Assembly: GCF_014269225.2 (NCBI RefSeq)
Contig: NZ_CP077097.1
Span: 1,866,001-1,930,000 of the forward strand
DNA from: Pseudomonas anuradhapurensis
Lineage (GTDB): Bacteria > Pseudomonadota > Gammaproteobacteria > Pseudomonadales > Pseudomonadaceae
Reading direction: 5' to 3'
Length of the DNA stretch: 64,000 nt
The notes beneath the pieces were generated by a model. That model ran no database searches. It saw only the letters and a program-made list of their open reading frames with translations, and was not told the DNA's origin. Positions within the stretch are counted from its first letter, which is position 1. Every line of letters starts with the position of its first letter. Shown here piece after piece: positions 32,013-40,445 of this stretch. The position numbers were made by a program, and so were the translations under genes.

Positions 32013-32720
32013 ATGCGTAGGATCGGTGCCAGTGTGATCGAACGTGTCACCCAGGCCTGTGTCTGCGCCAGCATGCTGCTGGCGCCTGTGGCAGCTACCC
32101 AGGCTGCCACCGAGGAAGATCCCTGGGAAGCGGTCAACCGCCCGATCTTCCGCTTCAACGATACGCTTGACACCTATGCCCTCAAGCCTCTGGCCAAGGG
32201 CTACCAGGCGGTTACCCCGCAGTTCCTCGAAGATGGCATCCACAACATCTTCCGCAACCTCGGTGATGTGACCAACCTGGCCAACGACCTGTTGCAGTTC
32301 AAGCCACATGCGGCGGGCGTGGACACGGCGCGCCTGATCGTCAACACCACCTTCGGCCTGGGCGGCTTCTTCGACGTCGGCACCCGGATGGGTTTGCAGC
32401 GCAACGACGAAGACTTCGGCCAGACCCTCGGCTACTGGGGCGTGCCGAGTGGCCCGTACGTGGTCATCCCGCTGCTGGGGCCGAGCACCGTGCGTGACGG
32501 CGTGGCCAAGTACCCGGACACCTACACCGAACCCTACCGCTACATCGACCATGTGCCGACGCGCAACTCGATCTTTGCCCTGGACGTGATCGACACCCGC
32601 GCCGACCTGCTCTCGGCCGAGAAGCTGATCCAGGGTGACAAGTACATCTTCATTCGCAATGCCTACCTGCAGAACCGCGAGTTCAAGGTCAAGGATGGCG
32701 AGGTCGAAGACGACTTCTGA
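32013..32720 (+). CDS. mlaA: MlaA (VacJ) outer-membrane lipid asymmetry protein
   Basis: Removes mislocalised phospholipids from the outer leaflet of the outer membrane and passes them to MlaC. It is 235 aa with the family motif EDPWEAVNRPIFRFNDTLD right after the leader and GLGGFFDVGTRMGL, DFGQTLGYWGVPSGPYVVIP. The leader (ASMLLAPVAATQA) looks like a signal-peptidase-I site; no lipobox is seen although MlaA is a lipoprotein in E. coli. The ATG at 32013 has GGAG upstream. The mlaBCDEF genes are not nearby, as in other pseudomonads. Confidence 0.93.
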   Translation: MRRIGASVIERVTQACVCASMLLAPVAATQAATEEDPWEAVNRPIFRFNDTLDTYALKPLAKGYQAVTPQFLEDGIHNIFRNLGDVTNLANDLLQFKPHAAGVDTARLIVNTTFGLGGFFDVGTRMGLQRNDEDFGQTLGYWGVPSGPYVVIPLLGPSTVRDGVAKYPDTYTEPYRYIDHVPTRNSIFALDVIDTRADLLSAEKLIQGDKYIFIRNAYLQNREFKVKDGEVEDDF

Positions 32721-32765
32721 TCTGCTGCCTGGCTGATCCTGCGCGATTGCCCTTCCTGCGCGATT

Positions 32766-32889
32766 CCCCTTGTAGGAGCGGCCTTGTGTCGCGATGGGCT
32801 GCGCAGCAGCCCCGGGTTTCAGCTTTGCTGCATGAATCGCCGGGGCTGCTGCGCAGCCCATCGCGACACAAGGCCGCTCCTACAAGGGG
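32766..32889. repeat. Perfect 49-bp inverted REP pair
   Basis: Arms 32766-32814 and 32841-32889 are exact reverse complements over 49 bp, with a 26-bp spacer. They contain the REP core GGAGCGGCCTTGTGTCGCG. They lie between mlaA and a convergent PilZ gene. Confidence 0.9.
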
Positions 32890-32904
32890 CGCCAGGCAGG
32901 GCGA

Positions 32905-33204
32905 TCAATGCATGGCCAGAATCCGCAGGCCGAACTTCTGTTGGCCACCCGGCTGGTCGGCAATCCACACCACTTCGGTGCTGGCATGCAGCCCCTTCAA
33001 CGCCGGATGCTCGGATTCGATCCGCACCTCGATCCGGTCCCCCACCTGGAAGTGCTGCGCGGCCTGTACCTGCATGCCGCTGCTGGACAGGTCCAGGCAC
33101 ACGGCGGCAATTACCTGGCCTTCATGCAGCAGGCTGACCTCGGCATCGATGCGCATGCGGATGAAGTCGCGTTTCTCGGCATGGCTGGAGGGCGTGTGGG
33201 ACAT
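32905..33204 (-). CDS. Single-domain PilZ protein
   Basis: A 99-aa stand-alone PilZ domain, a probable c-di-GMP adaptor. Both motifs are present: EKRDFIRMRID (arginine motif) and CLDLSSSGMQV (DxSxxG). The C-terminus QQKFGLRILAMH completes the barrel. The ATG at 33204 has AGGAAG upstream; the longer frame to 33516 overlaps the rssB start region and was rejected. It is divergent from rssB. Confidence 0.87.
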   Translation of the reverse strand: MSHTPSSHAEKRDFIRMRIDAEVSLLHEGQVIAAVCLDLSSSGMQVQAAQHFQVGDRIEVRIESEHPALKGLHASTEVVWIADQPGGQQKFGLRILAMH

Positions 33205-33484
33205 GCGGCATGCTTCCTGTCGGTTACGCTGGACGACTTTCTTATAACTCCCGGTGATTTGCGCTGTAAAGTGCGGCGAGGTCGACCCTTGCATGCTTGA
33301 AACGCCTGCCGGATGGGAGTACCGTCTGCGCCTTACAAGGTCGCTCTCACAGTTGCCGGACAGTTGCCTGGCAGGTGTTCTTGTCCTACAACTCAAGTAG
33401 AGTGTGACCATAGAGAATCCCCGTAGCTGGCCGTCTGCCTTGCCGACCCCGCTGCACCAACCCCAATCGGCGCCGTTCGCCCAC

Positions 33485-34669
33485 ATGCAGAAAACCAGTG
33501 CAACGCTGCTGATCATCGATGACGACGACGTGGTCCGTGCAAGCCTCGCCGCCTATCTTGAAGACAGTGGTTTCAGCGTCCTCCAGGCCGGTAATGGCCA
33601 GCAGGGGCTTCAGGTCTTCGAAGAACACCAGCCCGACCTCGTGATCTGCGATCTGCGCATGCCGCAGATGGGCGGCCTCGAGCTGATTCGCCAGGTCAGC
33701 GAGCGCGCGCCGCAGTTACCGGTGATCGTGGTGTCCGGTGCCGGCGTCATGAGCGATGCGGTGGAAGCGTTGCGCCTGGGCGCGGCCGACTACCTGATCA
33801 AGCCGCTGGAAGACCTGGCCGTGCTCGAGCATTCGGTGCGCCGGGCGCTCGACCGTTCGCGCCTGGTGCTGGAAAACCAGCGCTACCGCGACAAGCTCGA
33901 AGCCGCCAACCGCGAGCTGGAGGCCAGCCTGCACTTGTTGCAGGAGGACCAGACAGCCGGTCGCCAGGTGCAGATGAACATGCTGCCGGAAAGCCCCTGG
34001 GTGGCCGGCGAGTTCGCCTTCGAGCACCAGATCATCCCGTCGCTGTACCTGTCGGGTGACTTTGCCGATTATTTCCGCGTGGACGAACGGCGCATCGCCT
34101 TCTACCTGGCCGATGTGTCCGGGCATGGCGCCTCGTCGGCGTTCGTCACCGTGCTGCTGAAGTTCATGACCACGCGCTTGTTGTTCGAATTCAAGCGCAG
34201 CGGCAAGATGCGCGAATTCAAACCTTCGCAGGTACTCAGCCACATCAACCGCGGGCTGATCAATTGCAAGCTGGGCAAGCACGTGACCATGGTCGGCGGG
34301 GTGATCGACGAGGACACCGGCCTGCTGACCTACGCCGTAGGCGGCCATCTGCCGTTGCCGGTGCTGCACACTCCTGAGCATACCCGTTACCTGGAAGGCC
34401 GCGGCCTGCCAGTGGGGTTGTTCGACGAGGCCAACTACCAGGACCTGGTGGTGGAACTGCCGCCGCGGTTCAGCCTCACGCTGATGTCCGATGGCATTCT
34501 GGACCTTTTGCCGGGTGACACGCTCAAAGATAAAGAAGCCGCCCTGCCGGAAATCGTCAGGGCAGCAGGTGGCAGCCTGGATGGGCTGCGTCAACGTTTT
34601 GGATTGGCTACGCTTGGGGAGATGCCGGATGATATCGCCCTATTGGTGTTGAGCAGGAACCTTCAATGA
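33485..34669 (+). CDS. rssB: RssB-type response regulator with PP2C-like output domain
   Basis: A 394-aa protein with an N-terminal receiver (LLIIDDDDVVRASL, phospho-acceptor Asp56 in VICDLRMPQMGG) and a C-terminal SpoIIE/PP2C-like phosphatase (YLSGDFADYF, ADVSGHGASSAF, MSDGILDLLPGD). In pseudomonads this architecture replaces the E. coli sigma-S adaptor RssB. It overlaps the STAS gene by four bases (ATGA), which fits a partner-switch unit. The frame is open to a GTG at 33404; the ATG at 33485 gives the usual length but has no clear Shine-Dalgarno, so the start is uncertain. Confidence 0.9.
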   Translation: MQKTSATLLIIDDDDVVRASLAAYLEDSGFSVLQAGNGQQGLQVFEEHQPDLVICDLRMPQMGGLELIRQVSERAPQLPVIVVSGAGVMSDAVEALRLGAADYLIKPLEDLAVLEHSVRRALDRSRLVLENQRYRDKLEAANRELEASLHLLQEDQTAGRQVQMNMLPESPWVAGEFAFEHQIIPSLYLSGDFADYFRVDERRIAFYLADVSGHGASSAFVTVLLKFMTTRLLFEFKRSGKMREFKPSQVLSHINRGLINCKLGKHVTMVGGVIDEDTGLLTYAVGGHLPLPVLHTPEHTRYLEGRGLPVGLFDEANYQDLVVELPPRFSLTLMSDGILDLLPGDTLKDKEAALPEIVRAAGGSLDGLRQRFGLATLGEMPDDIALLVLSRNLQ

Positions 34670-35148
34670 GTACCGGTAGAATTCAGTTCGCCGAGCAGAG
34701 CGGTACCTTTGTACTGAAATTCGTCGGTGAAGTGCGTCTGACCCTGTGTTCGGCGCTGGATGCGACGATCGAGAAGATCTTCACCGCGTTGAACTTCTCG
34801 GCGATTGTCATCGACCTGACCGAAACCGAGAGCATCGACAGCACCACCCTGGGCCTGCTGGCCAAGCTGTCGATCCTGTCGCGGCAGAAGGTAGGGCTGC
34901 TGCCGACCGTGGTCACTACCAATCCGGACATTTCCCGGTTGTTGCAGTCGATGGGCTTCGATCAGGTGTTCAACATCGTCGATCGTCCGATTCCATGCCC
35001 GGAGTGCCTGACCGACCTGCCATCGCAGGACCAGAATGAGGACGTGGTGCGCTCCAAGGTACTGGAGGCGCACAAGATCCTCATGGGCCTGAACGATTCC
35101 AACCGCGAAGCCTTCCATGACCTGGTCAGTGCGCTGGAGCGGACCTGA
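34666..35148 (+). CDS. rssC: STAS-domain anti-sigma-factor antagonist (RssC-like)
   Basis: A 160-aa protein with a STAS domain in its first 105 residues. The phosphorylatable serine is probably Ser59 in ETESIDSTTLGLL. A C-terminal tail with a CPEC pair (PIPCPECLTDL) and a helix follows. The ATG overlaps the rssB stop, so the phosphatase upstream likely dephosphorylates this antagonist. The P. aeruginosa homologue has been named RssC; control of sigma-S stability is inferred from it. Confidence 0.88.
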   Translation: MSTGRIQFAEQSGTFVLKFVGEVRLTLCSALDATIEKIFTALNFSAIVIDLTETESIDSTTLGLLAKLSILSRQKVGLLPTVVTTNPDISRLLQSMGFDQVFNIVDRPIPCPECLTDLPSQDQNEDVVRSKVLEAHKILMGLNDSNREAFHDLVSALERT

Positions 35149-35160
35149 TCGTCAGCCTGC

Positions 35161-35260
35161 GCCGGCGACTTAGCGGGTAAACCCGCTCCCACAGCTACCA
35201 CATTGCCCGCTGGCTCACAGCGATTCCTGTGGGAGCGGGCGTGCCCGCGAAAGGGCGGCA
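35161..35260. repeat. Inverted REP pair
   Basis: REP copies at 35161-35194 (+) and 35226-35259 (inverted) share AGCGGGTAAACCCGCTCCCAC-type cores. They separate the STAS gene from the convergent phosphatase gene. Confidence 0.75.
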
Positions 35261-35285
35261 CAGGCAACACGGTTACTATGCCTGG

Positions 35286-37142
35286 CTATGTTCTGCCAAT
35301 AAACTCGGTCGCCTCACCCCCATCCGCATCCAGCTGGTAGACCCGTGCCGGCCGCCCCTGTTCATCGAAGAAAACCTGCCCTAGGCCCGCGCCATTCCAC
35401 AACCGCTCGCCGGCCTTGCTATGGCTGGGCGTACGCGGCACCACCTCCATCTCGCGGCGCTTGGTGAACCAGTTGAGCGGCGAGCGCGGCGCATACAGCC
35501 AGCGGTTGAGCCGGTCGAGCACGTCGAGTAAACGCCGCGGGAATTCGTTCTTGATCCCGCTGCTGGTGACCTGCCACAAATGCGGGCTGCGCTGGCGGTG
35601 GCGGTGGCGGATTAGCACTTCATAGACGAACGAGTAATGCACGTCTCCCGACAACACCACGTAGTGCCCCGGGGTGCGGGAGTGGCGGAAGATGTTGAGG
35701 ATGACCTGCGCTGCACCGCGATGGGCCATCCAGTTCTCGGCATCCACCAGCAGCGGGTAGCCCAACCAGCTGAATACCTTCTGCACCGTCTCGATCAGCT
35801 TCACGCCAAAGATCGGCGCAGGCGACACGATGATTGCCGACGGGTGGTCCAGCAGCGCGAGCTGCAGTTCGCTCAGCGCCTCCCAGTCCAGCAGGCCGGA
35901 CGGCTTGGCCAGGCTGCTCTCGCTGCGCCAGCGGCGGGTGCGGGTGTCCAGTACCAGCAAGGGCGGGTTGCTGGGCAGGCTGAACTGCCAGCCCTGGAAG
36001 CGCAGCAGTTCCCCGATCAGCTCGTCCTGGGGCTGGCTGCCAAGCGCCTGGCATTGGCCTATCAGTGCCTGGCAAGCGTCCGGGTCGTTACCCCAGGCCT
36101 GGCACAGCAGGTAGCCGAGCAGGGCGTTGCCGATGATCCGCCGCGAGAAGGGGTGGCCATAGGCGGTTGCCTCCCATTGCGCCGACAGGTTCCAGTCGTC
36201 GGTGATGTCGTGGTCGTCGAAGATCATCAGGCAGGGCAGGTGGGCCATGACCCGTGCAACCTGGCCAAGCTTGTCGGCAAACGCCTGGATCAGCGGCAGC
36301 TCCTGCTGGTAGCGGGCCTGGCGCGGTGCGCTGAGCCCGCTGGGCATGTCCAGGTTCACCAGCTGCCAGGGCACGGGGGACCACACCAGCAGGTACATGG
36401 CCATGACCTCGGCGAAGGTCACCAGGTGGTTATCGGCGTTACTCGACGAGAAGATCGGCTTGCGCTTGCCGCCGAAAAAGCGCTCGCGCAGGGTTTCGTT
36501 GCGCGGCTGGGCCGGCAGCAGGTCGGCGCGGTGGTAGTAGCAGGCCGGGTGCCGGTACAGCGCCTGGCTGTCGGCGACTACCGCGCCATCGAGGGTTTCG
36601 TCGAACAGGCCCAGGCGCGCGATCAGAACATGGATGGCGCGCAGCATCGGGCCAGCTACATCGTCGGCGTACACCTGGTCGCCGGTCATCAGCAGCACGG
36701 CAGGGCGGTCGGCTGGTGTTGTGCAGGCCTGCAGCAGGCGGTCGGCACATAGCAGGCCATCGGCAGCCGGATGATGCGGCTTGCGACAGGAGCCGTGCAA
36801 CAGCTGGTCGAGGCGGTCGCGCAGTACCAGGTTTGGCCGGCGTGTGCCCGGATAAAGCAGGTGCGGTGCCCAGTCGGCAATGCCCTGGCCGTCGATCAGC
36901 AGGTCATATTCGAGCAGTTGATTGCAGGGCAGGGGGCGAGCGAAGTGGATGTCCAGCAAGTGGATGAACGCGTGCTGGGCCACTGCAACCACCTGGCAAT
37001 CAACCTGTGCTTCGCCTGCCGGGCAGATGAATTCGGCTTGCAGCGGTTGGCTGGCAACCAGCCAGATGGCCAGGCGCTGGGGTTCCAGGCGGCGCAGGAT
37101 CGGGCCGGCGAGGACGAGGGGCAATGGGGTAGAGGAGGTCAT
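35286..37142 (-). CDS. PhoD-like metallophosphatase
   Basis: A 618-aa protein of the alkaline phosphatase D superfamily. Metal-binding motifs are visible: LLMTGDQVYADD (near residue 150), MIFDDHDITDDWNLS, and LSGDVHYSFVYE near residue 500. Unlike PhoD enzymes it has no Tat or Sec leader, so it should be cytoplasmic. The substrate is unknown. It is flanked by REP pairs on both sides and shows no operon partner. Confidence 0.87.
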   Translation of the reverse strand: MTSSTPLPLVLAGPILRRLEPQRLAIWLVASQPLQAEFICPAGEAQVDCQVVAVAQHAFIHLLDIHFARPLPCNQLLEYDLLIDGQGIADWAPHLLYPGTRRPNLVLRDRLDQLLHGSCRKPHHPAADGLLCADRLLQACTTPADRPAVLLMTGDQVYADDVAGPMLRAIHVLIARLGLFDETLDGAVVADSQALYRHPACYYHRADLLPAQPRNETLRERFFGGKRKPIFSSSNADNHLVTFAEVMAMYLLVWSPVPWQLVNLDMPSGLSAPRQARYQQELPLIQAFADKLGQVARVMAHLPCLMIFDDHDITDDWNLSAQWEATAYGHPFSRRIIGNALLGYLLCQAWGNDPDACQALIGQCQALGSQPQDELIGELLRFQGWQFSLPSNPPLLVLDTRTRRWRSESSLAKPSGLLDWEALSELQLALLDHPSAIIVSPAPIFGVKLIETVQKVFSWLGYPLLVDAENWMAHRGAAQVILNIFRHSRTPGHYVVLSGDVHYSFVYEVLIRHRHRQRSPHLWQVTSSGIKNEFPRRLLDVLDRLNRWLYAPRSPLNWFTKRREMEVVPRTPSHSKAGERLWNGAGLGQVFFDEQGRPARVYQLDADGGEATEFIGRT

Positions 37143-37163
37143 CGACAGCTCGGGTGGCTATGT

Positions 37164-37259
37164 GGGCTGCTTCGCCGGCAAGCTCGCTCGCCCAAGTGCG
37201 GCGCCGACCTCGGGCCTATCGCAATCCTTGTGGGAGCGGGCTTGCCGGCGAAGTAGCCC
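37164..37259. repeat. Inverted REP pair
   Basis: GCTTCGCCGGCAAGCTCGCT (about 37166-37185) and the inverted copy ending in GGCGAAGTAGCCC (37228-37259) flank 40 bp, between the PhoD-like gene start and the tal 3' end. Confidence 0.7.
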
Positions 37260-37293
37260 TGGAGTTCAATGTACTACTGACGCCAGAAACACA

Positions 37294-37328
37294 GACGGGC
37301 GGAAAATGCTGAACACTTCCCGCCCGTC
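37294..37328 (-). terminator. Hairpin after tal
   Basis: GACGGGCGG (37294-37302) pairs with CCGCCCGTC (37320-37328) across 17 nt, 19 bp beyond the tal stop on the minus strand. Confidence 0.45.
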
Positions 37329-37346
37329 AGGCAAACGCGAAATGTA

Positions 37347-38273
37347 TCAGGCCTTTTCGGCCATCAACTTCTCCAGCTTCTCCTGGTCACGGGCGAACTG
37401 GCGAATGCCCTCGGCCAGTTTCTCGGTACCCATGGCATCCTCGTTCATCGCCCAGCGGAACTGGCTTTCGTTCAGCTGCTGCTTGGCCTCGCCGGCCTTG
37501 CCCGGTTGCAGTACCCGTGGCAGATCGCCCTGGTCTTCGCTCAGTTGCTGCAGCAGCTCGGGGCTGATGGTCAGGCGGTCGCAGCCGGCCAGTTGCTCGA
37601 TCTGGCCGATATTGCGGAAGCTGGCACCCATGACCACGGTGTCGTAGCCATTGGCCTTGTAGTAGTTGTAGATGCGCGTGACCGATTGCACGCCTGGGTC
37701 CTCGGCGCCGACGTATTCCTGGCCGGTGCTTTTCTTGTACCAGTCGTAGATACGCCCCACGAAGGGTGAAATCAGGAACACCCCGGCATCGGCGCAGGCC
37801 TGGGCCTGGGCGAATGAGAACAGCAGGGTGAGGTTGGTCTGGATGCCTTCCTTCTCCAGCTTCTCGGCGGCGCGGATGCCTTCCCAGGTGGAAGCCAGCT
37901 TGATCAGCACGCGGTCGCGGCCCACACCGGCGGCCTCGTACAGTTCGATCAGCTTGCGGGCTTTTGCCAGCAGGGCTGGTTCATCGAATGACAGGCGGGC
38001 ATCCACCTCGGTGGAAATTCGCCCGGGGATGACCTTGAGGATGCCCGAACCCACGGCCACCGCGAAGCGGTCGCAGGCCAGGTCGACATCGCCCTTGGCG
38101 TCGGCTTTCACCTGCTTGAGCAGGTCGGCATAACCAGGGATGGCAGCGGCTTTGAGCAACAGCGACGGGTTGGTGGTGGCATCGACCGGTTTCAGCCGGG
38201 TGATGGCGTCCAGGTCCCCGGTGTCGGCGACCACGGTGGTGAACTGCTTGAGTTGTTCCAGCTTGGAGGTCAT
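37347..38273 (-). CDS. tal: Transaldolase
   Basis: Non-oxidative pentose phosphate enzyme that transfers a dihydroxyacetone unit from sedoheptulose-7-phosphate to glyceraldehyde-3-phosphate. It is 308 aa, TalB type. The Schiff-base lysine is Lys125 in [13 protein letters not shown]; the family motifs [12 protein letters not shown] and [18 protein letters not shown] are clear. The ATG at 38273 gives the standard length; the longer frame to 38306 has no support. Confidence 0.96.
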   Translation of the reverse strand: MTSKLEQLKQFTTVVADTGDLDAITRLKPVDATTNPSLLLKAAAIPGYADLLKQVKADAKGDVDLACDRFAVAVGSGILKVIPGRISTEVDARLSFDEPALLAKARKLIELYEAAGVGRDRVLIKLASTWEGIRAAEKLEKEGIQTNLTLLFSFAQAQACADAGVFLISPFVGRIYDWYKKSTGQEYVGAEDPGVQSVTRIYNYYKANGYDTVVMGASFRNIGQIEQLAGCDRLTISPELLQQLSEDQGDLPRVLQPGKAGEAKQQLNESQFRWAMNEDAMGTEKLAEGIRQFARDQEKLEKLMAEKA

Positions 38274-38677
38274 GGGCGTGCTCTGTCCTGTGCAATGACT
38301 CGACATTACCCGAGCCCCGACGGCCGCTCAAGGGCCTGGGCACGGGCTTGCCCGGAAGGGCTGTGCGAAAGGTGAAGATTCGAGTCGCAAGCTGCCCTGA
38401 GGTTCCGCAGCGGGTTGCCTGACGGCAGATCTACTGGCTGGCGTAACTGTCTTGCTCGGATCCACAGGTTGCACACTTTTTGTGGTAGTGGGCAGCCCGC
38501 GAATATGGGCTAGGCCGATGGCAACCATCGCGGCGCCTGCATTGCGGATAAATCCGCTCCTACAGGTATAAACCGCGCCGGCTTCAGCTTGACGCCGTAC
38601 CTGTAGGAGCGGCTTCAGCCGCGAACACCGGCGTAGCCGGTGCCATCCACACGCCGCCTGCCTCACGGGCAAATTGC
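38274..38677. repeat. Intergenic gap holding a REP pair
   Basis: A 404-bp gap with no gene that I can support. It holds an inverted REP pair of the variant type: 38544-38568 and 38598-38622 (core CCGCTCCTACAGGTA). The part 38341-38530 shows nothing recognisable. Confidence 0.7.
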
Positions 38678-39688
38678 TCAGCGCCCTTGCAGCAACTCCA
38701 CCGCCTGGTCGAATACCGCCAGCGGCTCCGCCGCCTTGTGGATGTCCGCCGACAGCAACTGACGGAACCTTCGGGCGCCTTTGAACCCTTGGGCCAACCC
38801 CAGGATGTGCCGGGTAACGTGATGCATGGCCCCACCCGCCTGCATGTGCGCGACGATATAAGGGCGCAACTGCGCCAGCGCCTCACTACGGCTGACCACC
38901 GGCGCTTCGCTGCCAAACAGCTGCTGGTCCACCTCGGCCAGCAAGTAGGGGTTATGGTACGCCTCGCGGCCGAGCATCACGCCGTCGAAAGTCTGCAGGT
39001 GCGTCTGGCATTCGGCCAGGGTCCTGATGCCGCCATTGAGCACGATCTCCAGGTCAGGGAAGTCCGCCTTCAACTGCGCCGCCACGTGATAGCGCAGCGG
39101 CGGGATCTCACGGTTTTCCTTCGGCGACAACCCTTCCAGGATCGCGATCCGCGCATGCACGGTAAAACTGCGGCAACCGGCCTCGCGCACCTGGCCGACG
39201 AAGTCGCACAACTCGGCGTAGCTGTCACGGCCATTGATACCGATGCGGTGCTTGACCGTCACCGGAGTCGACACGGCATCGCGCATGGCCTTCACGCAAT
39301 CGGCCACCAGCGCCGGGTGGGCCATCAGGCAGGCGCCGATCATGTTGTTCTGCACCCGGTCGCTGGGGCAACCGACGTTGAGGTTGACCTCGTCGTAGCC
39401 GGCTTCTTCGGCCAGGCGGGCACACGCGGCCAGGTCGGCTGGCACGCTGCCGCCCAGTTGCAAGGCCAGCGGGTGCTCGGAGGCATCGTGGCGGAGGAAT
39501 CGGTGGGCGTCGTTGTGCAGCAGGGCGCCGGTGGTGACCATTTCGGTGTAGAGCAGGGTTTGCCTGGAAAGCAGGCGCAGGAAGAACCGGCAGTGGCGGT
39601 CGGTCCAATCCATCATGGGGGCAACGCTGAAGCGGCGGGACGGCTCAGGGCGCATGGTTTCTGGCTTAGAGCCTGATTTTGCGGTCAT
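38678..39688 (-). CDS. dusA: tRNA-dihydrouridine synthase A
   Basis: FMN enzyme that reduces U20/U20a of tRNA to dihydrouridine. It is 336 aa. FSVAPMMDWTDRHCRFF is the FMN-binding start, the catalytic Cys107 lies in VNLNVGCPSDRVQ, and VLNGGIRTL is the phosphate-binding region. The ATG at 39688 gives the family length; the TTG at 39697 was rejected. Its 5' end is a documented integration site for prophages and islands. Here a palindrome and a decayed integrase begin within 110 bp, followed by about 15 kb of accessory DNA. Confidence 0.95.
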   Translation of the reverse strand: MTAKSGSKPETMRPEPSRRFSVAPMMDWTDRHCRFFLRLLSRQTLLYTEMVTTGALLHNDAHRFLRHDASEHPLALQLGGSVPADLAACARLAEEAGYDEVNLNVGCPSDRVQNNMIGACLMAHPALVADCVKAMRDAVSTPVTVKHRIGINGRDSYAELCDFVGQVREAGCRSFTVHARIAILEGLSPKENREIPPLRYHVAAQLKADFPDLEIVLNGGIRTLAECQTHLQTFDGVMLGREAYHNPYLLAEVDQQLFGSEAPVVSRSEALAQLRPYIVAHMQAGGAMHHVTRHILGLAQGFKGARRFRQLLSADIHKAAEPLAVFDQAVELLQGR

Positions 39689-39743
39689 TTCGTTCAACGT
39701 GTTCTGTACCGATTTTCGGGAGTTTTGGGGTATTTATACAAAG

Positions 39744-39765
39744 CGCTTGGTACATGTACCAAGCG
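39744..39765. repeat. Perfect 22-bp palindrome beside dusA
   Basis: The half-site CGCTTGGTACA is followed at once by its exact complement. It lies 56 bp upstream of the dusA start and 24 bp before the integrase remnant. It is a candidate integrase arm site, part of attL/attR, or an operator. Confidence 0.6.
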
Positions 39766-39788
39766 AATCAGGACGTGTACCAATTCTC

Positions 39789-40035
39789 ATGGCAACGTTT
39801 AGACCCCGCAAGAAGGCCGACGGCACCATCAGCTACACAGCTCAGATCCGCATCAACCGCGATAAGGTGACAGTCTACCAATAGAGCCAGATGTTCGCCC
39901 GCAAACAGGTGAGCGAGATCGGCGGCCAACGTTGGAGAAACTCGATGAGGTGCAGGAGCACTTCTTCGAGATGCTGCAGCGGCGACCGAGCGTAATCCAG
40001 ATGCCTAAAGTGATCGCGTTCGCGATCTCTGCGCT
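39789..40035 (+). pseudogene. Remnant of a dusA-type phage integrase
   Basis: The first 31 codons (MATFRPRKKADGTISYTAQI, then RINRDKVTVYQ and a stop at 39883) match the N-terminus of tyrosine integrases found beside dusA. After a deletion, 39938-40033 encodes LDEVQEHFFEMLQRRPS and VIQMPKVIAFAIS, which resembles the start of the integrase catalytic core (normally ending in FSTRRQxE). The catalytic Arg and Tyr are gone, so the island can no longer excise by itself. Confidence 0.7.
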
Positions 40036-40358
40036 ACCCGTTGTCGATTGGCGTAGCGCGGGTATGGATCCAGCATGCCAGTCGACGCTCCGTTCCACTC
40101 CCTTATACGGTTACATTCGAGAGGCGATTTACTTGTTGACTATAAAGTCAACTGCGCAAGAAGTTGCGCAGTTGAATGTGGATAAGTGTGTGGATAGTTC
40201 CTCGCAGGCCTTAGCGGCCGCCATGTACAGCCAACTGCGCAACTTTTTGCCAGCACTGCGCAAAAAGTTGCGCAACTTTTGGATAGCAGGTAGCTGAAAA
40301 ACCATCCAAATGAGTGTGTAGCATTTTTAAACTATTGATTTAAAAGGATAAAAAATAT
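40036..40358. repeat. Non-coding stretch with GTTGCGCAAC palindromes
   Basis: No supported gene. It contains an inverted pair AACTGCGCAA-ga-AGTTGCGCAGTT (40150-40173), a copy ACTGCGCAACTTTTT (about 40234-40248) and an 18-bp perfect palindrome AAAAGTTGCGCAACTTTT (40263-40280). All share the core GTTGCGCAAC or its half. They lie 80-210 bp upstream of the sigma-54-type promoter of hcp. Confidence 0.65.
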
Positions 40359-40375
40359 CTGGCACGGGGCTTGTA
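40359..40375 (+). promoter_or_regulatory. Sigma-54-type promoter upstream of hcp
   Basis: CTGGCACG-GGGC-TTGTA fits the RpoN consensus YTGGCACG-N4-TTGCW, with GC replaced by GT in the -12 element. It lies 71 bp before the hcp ATG. RpoN control of hcp/vgrG modules is known in several gamma-proteobacteria. Confidence 0.7.
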
Positions 40376-40445
40376 TAAGGAGATGTCCCCCGCCTGGCAA
40401 TTTCCTGCCACCGGGCGACTTTCTCAAGCATGGAGAGCATCACTC

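Noticed and set aside
39932..40297. 121-codon open frame starting MEKLDEVQEHFFEML
   Set aside because: The start is integrase-like but the rest runs through the palindrome cluster; treated as part of a decayed integrase.
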